The notes under the pieces: generated by a model
Seen by the model: the letters and a program-made list of their open reading frames with translations, nothing else
Told to the model about the DNA's origin: nothing
Databases searched by the model: none
Position numbers and translations under genes: made by a program
Assembly: GCA_902475005.1 (NCBI GenBank)
Contig: CABRXV010000009.1
Location: forward strand, 1 to 42,656
Length of the DNA: 42,656 nt
Direction of reading: 5' to 3'
Source: CABRXV01 sp900754955
Lineage (GTDB): Bacteria; Actinomycetota; Coriobacteriia; Coriobacteriales; Eggerthellaceae
Shown here: positions 16,200-24,138 of the stretch, one piece after another
Layout of the letters: each line of letters starts with the position of its first letter
Numbering within the stretch: position 1 is the stretch's first letter

Positions 16200-16780
16200 A
16201 TGAAGCTGCTTGAGGATCGAATCAGGCGCGACGGCACGGTGAAGAGTGGCGATGTGTTGAAAGTCGACGCTTTCCTGAACCATCAGATGGACGTCGAGCT
16301 GTTCGACGCCATGGCGGCGGAGTGGCAGCGTGCGTTTGCGGGTAAGCCCATCAACAAGATCCTCACCATCGAGGCGTCGGGCATCGGCATCGCCGCCGTC
16401 GCGGGTGCGCGTTTCGGCGTGCCAGTGGTGTTCGCGAAGAAGTCGCAGAGCATCAACCTCGACGGCACGGTGTATGCGACGCGCATCAAGTCGTTCACTC
16501 ACGGCAGAACGTTCGACGTCATCGTGTCGATGCGCTACATCGGCCCCGACGACCACGTGCTGATCATCGACGATTTTCTGGCCAACGGCTGTGCGCGCTC
16601 AACGGGTTGATCGAGATCTGCGAGAGCGCGGGTGCCACGGTCGAGGGCATCGGCATCGCGATCGAGAAGGGCTTCCAGCCGGGCGGTGACGACCTGCGGC
16701 AGCGCGGCTACGATCTGCAATCGCTTGCGATCGTCGAGTCGATGGATGCCGCGACGGGAGAGATCGTCTTCCGCTCCTAA
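16200..16780 (+). pseudogene. xpt: Xanthine phosphoribosyltransferase gene with a 2-bp frameshift
   Basis: The family enzyme makes XMP from xanthine and PRPP in purine salvage. The first ~131 residues match Xpt throughout (MKLLEDRIRRDGTVKSGDVL start; PRPP-binding VLIIDDFLANG). The frame then breaks at GCGCGC (16593-16598) and stops at 16610. Removing two bases there restores NGLIEICESAGA, then GIAIEKGFQPGG, through to FRS and a TAA at 16778-16780, giving a normal 192-residue Xpt. This is either a real mutation by slippage in a GC dinucleotide run or a sequencing error. If real, the truncated protein loses the C-terminal third. The ribosome-binding site AAGGAGG is intact. Confidence 0.88.
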
Positions 16781-17098
16781 TTGAGCAATGATGAAGAAGG
16801 CCGCGCCGAGCGCGGCCTTCTTTGCGTTTGCGGTCGAGTCGTCTAAAAAACATCGCTTGGTGTCCCAGGCGAGGTGCTTCTTCGCGCTTTGTCACGGTGT
16901 GCCTTTAAATAGCAAACAGATGTTCTTCTTTCCGTGATAGAGTGGGCGCATGCAAGGAGCCGATGCAAACGCGACGGACCGTCGCTTTCCTTGGCGGCGG
17001 CCCGTGGGCTCGAGGGGAGCGGCGGCTATTCCCTCCGCCTCGCTTCCTGTTTGAGCGGCTCTCTTTACCCAGGGGATCGAAGTCGAGGTGTTTTAGCC
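16781..17098. other. 318-bp intergenic region
   Basis: It contains the xpt terminator, a perfect dyad GCGACGG-a-CCGTCGC (16971-16985), a possible -10 near TGATAGAGT (16935-16943), and a GC-rich structured leader before the unknown gene at 17099. An in-frame upstream extension of that gene is open back to 16934 but has no ribosome-binding site. I see no RNA family I can name. Confidence 0.5.
16794..16823 (+). terminator. Intrinsic terminator after xpt
   Basis: A 13-bp perfect stem AAGAAGGCCGCGC with GCGCGGCCTTCTT has a CGA loop and a short T tract. Confidence 0.85.
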
Positions 17099-17947
17099 AT
17101 GCGCCCATCGGAAAACCCGTATCATCGCTCGCTCTTTTTCTCCGAACACGTCATCGACTCTCGGGACGTCGTGCCGGTGGGGGAGGCGCTCCTCACGCAC
17201 GATCCGCTCCTGCTGTTCGAAGCGCTGATCGAGGATGTTGTCGGCTGGAATGCTCCTGCCGACTTCGCTGTTTCGCGCAGCGGGCGCGCATTAGCGGAGA
17301 AGATGACAACGGCGCTCGAGGTCATGCGTGCGCTCCCCGCGAGTGAGCCGCCTGCGCGGGTTCTCGTCGTGCCCGCCGCTTGGTTCGAAGATGTCGTCTG
17401 CGTATGCTGCAGTGCGGTGCGCATGCGCACAGGAGCCGCCCTGTTCGACGCGTCCTCGTTCGCATGTGCGCGATCCTTCGTGCGGCGCTGCGGTGATGCG
17501 CTGTCGTCGGACGAGCTCGAGCGATCGCTGGCATCGTGCGACGACAAGGCCGCGCTGACGGGCGGATGGCGGCGTCGGCGGGCTGGTTTGAGCGCGTTGT
17601 CGGGCATTGCGTGGGCAGAAGCGCTTGCCCTGCCGCTCTGGCTGCCGCGCAGCCTGAGGGATGCCGAGCGCTCGGCGGTACTCGCGCACATCTTCGAAGC
17701 CATGACCGAACGGGGCCCGTGCGCTGGCGGTTCGGTAGGCGTGCCGTCGCCTCCAGCAGGTCTTAGCGGGGTGCGTCAGCAGAATAGTGGGGGTGTCGAG
17801 CCTGCGGGCCGAGCGCCTCGTCGAGGGGGTTCCTCACGACTTGCCGACTATCTCACGTTTCGCCTGTGGCGCGACCTCGTCGCCGCCGTCGACGCACTCT
17901 CCTTCTTCGACGACGGTCTGCCGGCAGGCGGGAGAGCGTCTGCGTGA
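17099..17947 (+). CDS. Hypothetical protein, unrecognised
   Basis: This 282-residue protein resembles nothing I know. The N-terminal ~200 residues look like a folded, soluble, Ala- and Leu-rich domain with several cysteines (CVCC near 100). The stretch from about 205 to 250 is Gly/Pro/Ser/Arg-rich and probably disordered, followed by a final helix-rich segment (LADYLTFRLWRDLVAAVDAL). The ATG at 17099 is chosen with GAGGTG eight bases upstream. It stands between a terminator and the glutamate synthase operon. The reverse strand is also open over much of its length, as is common in this GC-rich DNA, so reality is likely but not certain. Confidence 0.6.
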   Translation: MRPSENPYHRSLFFSEHVIDSRDVVPVGEALLTHDPLLLFEALIEDVVGWNAPADFAVSRSGRALAEKMTTALEVMRALPASEPPARVLVVPAAWFEDVVCVCCSAVRMRTGAALFDASSFACARSFVRRCGDALSSDELERSLASCDDKAALTGGWRRRRAGLSALSGIAWAEALALPLWLPRSLRDAERSAVLAHIFEAMTERGPCAGGSVGVPSPPAGLSGVRQQNSGGVEPAGRAPRRGGSSRLADYLTFRLWRDLVAAVDALSFFDDGLPAGGRASA

Positions 17948-18133
17948 GCTGCCGTTTGAGTGAAACAGGATAGAAACACGTGCCATACGCGAGCGTAACA
18001 AACGCGCCCTATGCTGGATGGACGCGAGACTCCGTTCATGCTCGCAGAATCGTCCTCTCCGTCCTGGCGCGGTGGCGGGCGAGCGGAGAGAGAGCGGACG
18101 TTTCGCCTGATCTGTAGACGAGGAGAACCATCT

Positions 18134-19330
18134 ATGCCGAACAGAAGAAACATGCGCGAAGGAGAGGTGAGAATCCCCTCGGGTTGTGCCATCGCAGGCA
18201 TCATGGATCGCAGCGGTGCGCGACATGACGGGAGCGACATCCTGAAATCGATTGCGCTCATGCACGACCGTGGCAACGGCCTCGGCGGCGGGTTTGCCGC
18301 CTACGGCATCTATCCCGAGTACAAAGACCTCTACGCGTTTCACATCATGTACGAGACGCGCGACGCGCGCGCCGAAACCGAAGCGTACCTCGACAAGTTC
18401 TTCATGAGCGAGAAGCAGGAGCGCATTCCCACCGAGAGCGTGGCAAGCATCAAAAATCCGCCCGACATCTGGCGGTACTTCGTCGCGCCCCATCCGATGC
18501 GCCTCAACATGAGCGGGCTCGACGAGTCCGAGTACACCATGCAGCACGTGTTCCACATCAACGGCAAGATCGACGGTGCGTTCGTCGCTTCGTCGGGCAA
18601 GAACATGGGCGCGTTCAAGGGCGTGGGATACCCCGAGGACATCGGCGCTTTCTACCGCATCGAGGACTACAAGGCGTGGGCGTGGACGGCGCACGGGCGC
18701 TTTCCCACCAACACGCCCGGCTGGTGGGGCGGCGCGCATCCGTTCACGCTGCTCAACTGGTCGGTCGTGCACAACGGCGAGATCTCGAGCTACGACACGA
18801 ACCGCCGCTACGTCGAGCAATTCGGCTACGACTGCGAGCTTCAGACCGACACCGAGGTCATCACCTACCTGTTCGATTTGCTTGCGCGCCGCCACGGGTT
18901 CTCGCAGGAAATGGCCGCTCACATCATGACGGCGAGCCTGTGGGACGACATCGACCGCATGCCTCCCGACCGTGCGCGCTTCGAGACTGCGCTGCGCATC
19001 GCCTACTCGCCTGCGCTCGTCAACGGGCCGTTTTCAGTCATTATCGGATCCGACGAGGGGCTGCTCGCCCTCAACGATCGCCTGAAGCTTCGCGCGCTCA
19101 TGGCGGCGGAAAAGGGTTCGATGGTCTATCTGGCAAGCGAGCAGGCCGCCATCGAAATCGTCTGCCCCGATGCTGAGAACATCCGCTCCATTGAGGGCGG
19201 CGTTCCCTTCGTCGTCCAGCTCGACGAGGTTGCCGCGCGCAAGCGCACCGAATCGACCGAGAACGTTCCGTCTGAGCATCCGCTCGATCACGAGATCGGC
19301 GTCATGCCGCGCAAAAGAAAGGAGGCGTAA
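18134..19330 (+). CDS. Glutamate synthase, glutamine amidotransferase subunit (split GltB, domain 1)
   Basis: This 398-residue class II glutamine amidotransferase releases ammonia from glutamine for the partner synthase subunit. Cys18 in SGCAIAGIMDRSG is the likely N-terminal nucleophile after removal of a 17-residue propeptide, as in GltB enzymes. TAHGRFPTNTPGWWGGAHPF, WSVVHNGEISSYDTNRRYVE and the TDTEVITYL segment are typical of the domain. The ATG at 18134 has AGGAGA upstream; an in-frame extension to 18011 lacks a site and would bury the Cys. It is first of five tightly spaced genes (gaps of 1-4 bp). Confidence 0.9.
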   Translation: MPNRRNMREGEVRIPSGCAIAGIMDRSGARHDGSDILKSIALMHDRGNGLGGGFAAYGIYPEYKDLYAFHIMYETRDARAETEAYLDKFFMSEKQERIPTESVASIKNPPDIWRYFVAPHPMRLNMSGLDESEYTMQHVFHINGKIDGAFVASSGKNMGAFKGVGYPEDIGAFYRIEDYKAWAWTAHGRFPTNTPGWWGGAHPFTLLNWSVVHNGEISSYDTNRRYVEQFGYDCELQTDTEVITYLFDLLARRHGFSQEMAAHIMTASLWDDIDRMPPDRARFETALRIAYSPALVNGPFSVIIGSDEGLLALNDRLKLRALMAAEKGSMVYLASEQAAIEIVCPDAENIRSIEGGVPFVVQLDEVAARKRTESTENVPSEHPLDHEIGVMPRKRKEA

Positions 19331-19333
19331 AGC

Positions 19334-20839
19334 ATGCTTGACTACCTCCTTCCCCGCTACAAGGTGCTGCGCGACCGCGAGCAGTGCGTGGAGTGCGGCG
19401 TGTGCGAGCGCTCGTGCTCGAACGAGGTCCATCATGTTGACGAGGAGCTCGGCTGCGTGACGGCCGACCACATGAAGTGTGTGAACTGCCAGCGTTGCGT
19501 GGTGATGTGCCCCACGCACGCCATCGCCATCACGAAGTGGCCGCAGGTTGACAGCGGATCGGCGAACTGGACGCTCGGCTACATGCAGGACATCGCGAAG
19601 CAGGCGCAGACGGGCGCGGTGCTGCTGTCCTCGATGGGCAATCCCGAGCCGTATCCCATCTACTGGGACCACCTGCTGCTCAACGCGAGCCAGGTCACGA
19701 ACCCCTCTATCGACCCGCTGCGCGAGCCCATGGAGACGCGCGTGTTTCTCGGCGGCCGTCCGGGTATGCTCAAGGTGAACGAGCGCGAGCATCGTCTCGT
19801 GGAGCCGATGCCGCCGCAGATCAAGCTCGACGTGCCGCTCATGTTCTCCGCGATGAGCTTCGGCTCGATTTCGCTCAACGCGCAGAAGGCGCTTGCGATG
19901 GCGGCCAAGGAACTCGGCACGTACTTCAACACGGGCGAGGGCGGCCTGCACCGCGACCTCGAGCCGTACGCCGATCGCGCGATCGTGCAGGTTGCCTCGG
20001 GCCGCTTCGGCGTGGACTGCCACTACCTCAACGCTGGTGCGGCGATCGAGATCAAGATCGGTCAGGGTGCCAAGCCGGGCATCGGCGGTCATCTGCCGGG
20101 TGAGAAGATCAACGCCGAGGTGTCGCGCACGCGCATGATCCCGCAGGGCACCGACGCCATCTCTCCGGCGCCCCATCACGACATCTACTCGATCGAGGAC
20201 CTGCGCCAGCTCATCTTCTCGCTCAAGGAGGCGACCCGCTACACCAAGCCCGTCGCCGTCAAGATCGCGGCTGTGCACAACGTGGCGGCAATCGCTTCGG
20301 GCATGGCGCGCGCCGGTGCCGACATCATCGTGATCGACGGTTTCCGCGGCGGCACGGGCGCGGCGCCTAAGCGCATCCGCGACAACGTCGGCATCCCGAT
20401 TGAGCTTGCGCTCGCAGCGGTCGACCAGCGTCTGCGCGACGAGAGCATCCGCTCGACCGTCAGCCTCGTGGCCGCCGGCTCCATCCGCAGCTCGGCCGAT
20501 ATCGTGCGCGCGATCGCGCTCGGCGCCGATGCGGTGTATACGGCCTCCGCGGCTCTCATCGCGCTCGGGTGCCACCAGTGCGGCGACTGCTCGAGCGGCA
20601 AGTGCAACTGGGGCATCGCCACCCAGCAGCCCGAGCTCGTGAAGCGCCTCAATCCCGAGATCGCCGCCGAACGTGTGGTCAATCTGGTTCACGCGTGGAA
20701 CCACGAGATCCAGGAGATGATGGGCGGCATGGGCATCAACGCGATCGACAGCCTGCGGGGCAACCGTCTCATGCTGCGCGGTGTGGGTCTCAACGAGAAG
20801 GAACTTGAGATTCTCGGCGTCAAGTACGCAGGGGAGTGA
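19334..20839 (+). CDS. Glutamate synthase, FMN/FeS synthase subunit (split GltB, domain 2) with N-terminal ferredoxin
   Basis: This 501-residue subunit condenses 2-oxoglutarate with ammonia and reduces the product to glutamate on FMN. It opens with two [4Fe-4S] motifs (Cys18/21/24/28 and 49/52/55/59), then a Glu_synthase TIM barrel: MSFGSISLNAQKALAMAA, GEGGLHRDL, KIGQGAKPGIGGHLPGEKI, DGFRGGTGAAP. A cysteine cluster CHQCGDCSSGKCNWGIATQ corresponds to the FeS site of GOGAT. The ferredoxin fusion and the separation from amidotransferase and GXGXG domains are features of archaeal-type glutamate synthase. The start is three bases after the upstream stop, with AAAGGAGG upstream. Confidence 0.93.
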   Translation: MLDYLLPRYKVLRDREQCVECGVCERSCSNEVHHVDEELGCVTADHMKCVNCQRCVVMCPTHAIAITKWPQVDSGSANWTLGYMQDIAKQAQTGAVLLSSMGNPEPYPIYWDHLLLNASQVTNPSIDPLREPMETRVFLGGRPGMLKVNEREHRLVEPMPPQIKLDVPLMFSAMSFGSISLNAQKALAMAAKELGTYFNTGEGGLHRDLEPYADRAIVQVASGRFGVDCHYLNAGAAIEIKIGQGAKPGIGGHLPGEKINAEVSRTRMIPQGTDAISPAPHHDIYSIEDLRQLIFSLKEATRYTKPVAVKIAAVHNVAAIASGMARAGADIIVIDGFRGGTGAAPKRIRDNVGIPIELALAAVDQRLRDESIRSTVSLVAAGSIRSSADIVRAIALGADAVYTASAALIALGCHQCGDCSSGKCNWGIATQQPELVKRLNPEIAAERVVNLVHAWNHEIQEMMGGMGINAIDSLRGNRLMLRGVGLNEKELEILGVKYAGE

Positions 20840-20843
20840 TGAT

Positions 20844-21308
20844 ATGAAGCGAATCTATGCCATTGAATCCTGGTGCATCGACTGCAAGCGCTGCGAAGTT
20901 GCCTGCAAGACGTTCCATTCGAAGAGCAGGAACACGGTCAAGGCGTTCAAGCGCGAGTTTCCCGAACCTCAGGCGCGCGTGCGCGTCGAGGGCGGCAAGA
21001 CGATCTCCCTTGCGATCAACTGCCGCCATTGCGCTGACCCCAAGTGCGTCGAAGGCTGCATCTCGGGCGCGATGACGAAAGACCCGGTAACGGGCGTCGT
21101 CACCTCCGATCCCGAGAAGTGCGTCGGATGCCGCACGTGCGTGTCGATGTGTCCGTACGGTGCCGTGCACGTTGAGGACGTGGTGGAGAAGGGCATCGCC
21201 TACAAGTGCGACCTCTGCGGCGACGGGCACGGCGAGCCTGGCGAGCCGAGTTGCGTTGCGGCATGCCCCAACCGTGCGCTCATCTATGTGGAAAGCGAGG
21301 GCTGCTAG
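20844..21308 (+). CDS. Four-cluster ferredoxin of the glutamate synthase operon
   Basis: This 154-residue protein has four cysteine groups (11/14/17/21, 60/63/68/72, 93/96/99/103, 122/125/137/141), the HycB/DmsB-type arrangement. It presumably carries electrons between the flavin oxidoreductase encoded next and the synthase subunit. The upstream frame is open, but the ATG at 20844 has AGGGGAG and begins the ferredoxin fold. Confidence 0.9.
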   Translation: MKRIYAIESWCIDCKRCEVACKTFHSKSRNTVKAFKREFPEPQARVRVEGGKTISLAINCRHCADPKCVEGCISGAMTKDPVTGVVTSDPEKCVGCRTCVSMCPYGAVHVEDVVEKGIAYKCDLCGDGHGEPGEPSCVAACPNRALIYVESEGC

Positions 21309-21309
21309 C

Positions 21310-22668
21310 ATGGCGACCTATCAAGCCGACTACCTGATCGTGGGCAACTCCGCCGCCGGCGTTGCTGCTGCGGAAGCCATTCGCGCCCGCGACGCCCAGG
21401 GTTCCGTTCTCATGGTGAGTCGCGAACCCTATCCCGCCTACGGGCGTCCCCTCATCTCGTACCTCGTCGAGGGAAAGACGAGCGAGGATAAGATCTGGCT
21501 CAAGCCCGCCGACTTCTACGAGAAGGCGCGCATTGAGACGCTGTTCGGCCCCTCGTTCGAGGCGGTCGCGCTGCTGCCCGACGAACACCGTTTGAAGCTG
21601 GCGAACGGCGACGAGGTGCAGTACGGATCGTGCCTGCTCGCCACAGGCTCGGTTCCCTTCACGCCTCCGATCAAGGGACTCGCCGAACGCGACAACGTGT
21701 TCCCCTTCATGACGCTCGATGACGCCAAGGCGGCATGGGCGGCTGCCCGCGAGGCCACGAAGTGCGCCCACGAAACGGGTCGTGAAAGTCGCGCCATCGT
21801 GATCGGCGCGGGCCTCATCGGGCTCAAGGCCGCCGAGGCGCTGTCGCATCATGTGGATGAAGTGCTCGTGCTCGAGCTGGCGCCGCGCATTCTCCCCGCC
21901 GTACTTGACGGCGAGGGTGCGGCGATTCTCCAGGAGCTGCTCGCCGAGCACGGCATCGTGTGCAAGCCGGGCGTGTCGGCCGACGAGATCACCGGCGAGG
22001 GAAGCACGGCGACGGGCGCGCTGCTCACGGACGGCGAGCGCGTATCGTGCGATATGGTGGTCGCGGCGGTGGGCGTGCGCCCCAACAGCGCACTCGCCGT
22101 CGAGGCGGGCGCTGAGCAAGGGCGCGGCCTTGTGTGTGACGAGGCGCTGCGCACCACCCTTCCCGACGTGTACGCCGCAGGCGACCTCGTGCAGGTCACC
22201 GATGCGCTTGACGGCGCCCAACGCCCGCTTGCGCTGTGGCCCAACGCGGTGCGTCAGGGAAAAATCGCAGGTGCGCATATGGCGGGCGACGCCGAAGCCG
22301 AACCGTTCACGACGTCGTTTGCCGTCAACGCCGTAGATTTCTTCGACGTGTCGCTCCTCACGTCAGGCGTCATCAATCCTCCCGACGGCGCGGACTTCGA
22401 GGTACGCACCGAGATCGAGGGGAACCGCTACGCCAAGTTCGTGACGCGTGCGGGCAAGCTCGTCGGCTACATCCTGCTCAACCGTCCCGAGAACGCAGGC
22501 ATCTACACGGCTCTCATCGAGCAGGGCACCCCGCTCGACGAGGTGGATGCGCGCATGTTCGACGCGGCGCCGTGCAACCTCGGGTTCTCCGCCGACGAGC
22601 GTTGGGCGCGCCTGCACAAGGGCTATCCCGAAGACCGCGACAAACGAGGCTGGAAGGAGCGTGCGTAG
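21310..22668 (+). CDS. FAD-dependent pyridine-nucleotide oxidoreductase of the glutamate synthase operon
   Basis: This 452-residue flavoprotein resembles the NirB N-terminus, rubredoxin reductase and NADH oxidases. It has an FAD dinucleotide motif GNSAAGVAAAEAI near residue 12, an NAD(P)H-binding motif VIGAGLIGLKAAEAL near 162, and the second FAD motif VYAAGDL. It is the probable electron entry point, passing reducing equivalents from NAD(P)H to the adjacent ferredoxin, in place of the usual GltD. It lacks the N-terminal FeS domain of GltD. The start is one base after the ferredoxin stop. Confidence 0.88.
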   Translation: MATYQADYLIVGNSAAGVAAAEAIRARDAQGSVLMVSREPYPAYGRPLISYLVEGKTSEDKIWLKPADFYEKARIETLFGPSFEAVALLPDEHRLKLANGDEVQYGSCLLATGSVPFTPPIKGLAERDNVFPFMTLDDAKAAWAAAREATKCAHETGRESRAIVIGAGLIGLKAAEALSHHVDEVLVLELAPRILPAVLDGEGAAILQELLAEHGIVCKPGVSADEITGEGSTATGALLTDGERVSCDMVVAAVGVRPNSALAVEAGAEQGRGLVCDEALRTTLPDVYAAGDLVQVTDALDGAQRPLALWPNAVRQGKIAGAHMAGDAEAEPFTTSFAVNAVDFFDVSLLTSGVINPPDGADFEVRTEIEGNRYAKFVTRAGKLVGYILLNRPENAGIYTALIEQGTPLDEVDARMFDAAPCNLGFSADERWARLHKGYPEDRDKRGWKERA

Positions 22669-22670
22669 GC

Positions 22671-23399
22671 ATGACGAATAAGAATACGGTCAGACTGGGC
22701 ACCGCTCACTTCAAGGAGGCGAACGTGCTCGTGCGCGAGGCGCTCGCCGATTGCGATACCGTCGAGCTCGTCGACGTGTTCGCTCAGCGCTACCTCGGTT
22801 GCGCGATGCCTGCAGGAAAGCGACTCGAGATCCACGGAACGCCGGGTAACGACACCGCATGTTACATGGACGGTGGACAGATCGAGGTGTTCGGCAACGC
22901 GCAGGATCAGCTCGGCAACACCATGAACGCTGGCAGCGTGATCGTGCACGGCCGCTGCGGCGACGCCGCGGGCTACTCCATGCGCGGCGGACGCATCTTC
23001 GTGCGCGACGACTGCGGCTGGCGCGTCGGCATCCACATGAAGCAGTACGAGGACAAATGCCCCACCATCGTGATCGGCGGCAACGCGGGCAGCTTCCTCG
23101 GCGAGTACATGGCGGGCGGCGTCGTCGTGCTGCTGGGGCATCCGGGGGAGTATCTCGCCTCGGGCATGCACGGCGGTGTGATCTACCTCAAGAACCGCCT
23201 CGCCGACGAAGACGTGCCTGAAGGGCTCGTCATGGAAGAGGTCGGCGAAGACGATCGCGCGCTGCTCGCCGAGCTTCTCGGGCTCTACAACGACTACTTC
23301 GCTGCCGACCTCGCCGCGCCGATCGAGGCGACAGGCGCGGGCTTCTACGCACTGCGCCCCGCATCGTCGCGCCCCTACGCGAGCATGTACGCGAACTAG
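22671..23399 (+). CDS. Glutamate synthase, GXGXG subunit (split GltB, domain 3)
   Basis: This 242-residue protein is a right-handed beta-helix with the glycine-rich repeats of the GltB C-terminal domain (GTPGNDTACYMDGG, GNAQDQLGNTMNAG, GRCGDAAGYSMRGG, GGNAGSFLGEYMAGG). In GltB this domain is structural and connects the other parts. About 60 C-terminal residues (LLGLYNDYF onward) extend beyond the helix, as in archaeal homologues. It is the last gene of the operon. Confidence 0.92.
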   Translation: MTNKNTVRLGTAHFKEANVLVREALADCDTVELVDVFAQRYLGCAMPAGKRLEIHGTPGNDTACYMDGGQIEVFGNAQDQLGNTMNAGSVIVHGRCGDAAGYSMRGGRIFVRDDCGWRVGIHMKQYEDKCPTIVIGGNAGSFLGEYMAGGVVVLLGHPGEYLASGMHGGVIYLKNRLADEDVPEGLVMEEVGEDDRALLAELLGLYNDYFAADLAAPIEATGAGFYALRPASSRPYASMYAN

Positions 23400-23467
23400 G
23401 CAGCGCAGACCCGCCTGGGTTGCGGGGCTCGTTTCTGCAAGCTCGTGCCGTGCCCGCACGATAAAGC

Positions 23468-23503
23468 AAAAGGCGGCGGCTCCGTTCGACTGGAGCCGCC
23501 GCC
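23468..23503 (-). terminator. Intrinsic terminator of the FKBP gene
   Basis: A 12-bp perfect stem GGCGGCGGCTCC/GGAGCCGCCGCC is followed by TTTTGCTTTAT on the minus strand. It may also help stop the convergent glutamate synthase transcript. Confidence 0.88.
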
Positions 23504-23545
23504 TCGAAAAGCCGCACTGTGCCGTTGTCGCCGTTGCGCTTGCGC

Positions 23546-23974
23546 TTACGCGCCCACCTCGACGAGTTCGAGCTCGAACGTGAGCGCCTTGCCCGCCATG
23601 GGGTGGTTCATGTCGAACGTCACCACGCCGTCCTCGATGCTCGCCACGAGCACGGGGAAGGGGCGGCCGTCGGGGCCGCGCATGTACACCGTTTCGCCCA
23701 CGGGGAGCTTGTCGGCGTTCGGAACGCTCTCAACGGGAACCTTCTGGATGAGTTCGGGGCGTGCTTCGCCGTAGGCCTCCTCGGGCTCGAGGCGCACGGT
23801 CTTCTTCTCGCCGACCTCCATGTTCACCACAGCGTTGTCGAAGCCGGGGACGACGTTGCCCGCCATGCAGGTGAACTCGATGGGCTCGCCGCGGTCGTAG
23901 GACGAGTCGAACTGCTCGCCATCGTCAAGCGTGCCGCGGTAGTGGACCTTGACGACCTTGCCTTCGTTGCTCAT
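23546..23974 (-). CDS. FKBP-type peptidyl-prolyl isomerase, SlyD-like
   Basis: This 142-residue cytoplasmic cis-trans prolyl isomerase/chaperone has the FKBP core VKVHYRGTLDDGEQFDSSYDRGEPIEF in segments, and VVPGFDNAVVNMEVGEKK. It then has the SlyD insert-in-flap domain, returning to the core at DMNHPMAGKALTFELELVEV. There is no His-rich metal-binding tail. The start has AAAGGAA upstream. It is divergent from the lysyl-tRNA synthetase gene. Confidence 0.92.
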   Translation of the reverse strand: MSNEGKVVKVHYRGTLDDGEQFDSSYDRGEPIEFTCMAGNVVPGFDNAVVNMEVGEKKTVRLEPEEAYGEARPELIQKVPVESVPNADKLPVGETVYMRGPDGRPFPVLVASIEDGVVTFDMNHPMAGKALTFELELVEVGA

Positions 23975-24008
23975 GACATTCCTTTCGCGTCGGTGTCGAT
24001 GGCATGAA

Positions 24009-24017
24009 ACTATAGCA
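24009..24017 (-). promoter_or_regulatory. Extended -10 promoter of the FKBP gene
   Basis: TGcTATAGT on the minus strand, about 35 bp before the start codon. No clear -35. Confidence 0.5.
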
Positions 24018-24052
24018 TGGGAACCGCATTTCCGTACCGGCGAGAAATCATG

Positions 24053-24058
24053 TATATT
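24053..24058 (+). promoter_or_regulatory. Candidate -10 of the lysS gene
   Basis: TATATT, with TTTCCG 18 bp upstream as a weak -35. The leader is about 75 nt. Confidence 0.35.
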
Positions 24059-24138
24059 GTTAGGTTGCTCGCAGAGAAGCGCCCCGATGGAGCGCGCTTC
24101 CAGGGCGATCCGCTTTCAAACATCATCGCTAGATTGGA

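Noticed and set aside
16934..17098. N-terminal extension of the unknown gene at 17099
   Set aside because: The frame is open, but no ribosome-binding site precedes the earlier start and the region holds a perfect DNA dyad and promoter-like sequence.
17948..18133. Glutamine riboswitch before the glutamate synthase operon
   Set aside because: I looked for the glnA-type conserved core (GGAAGUAGG and GAAGGAACGC-like segments) and did not find it.
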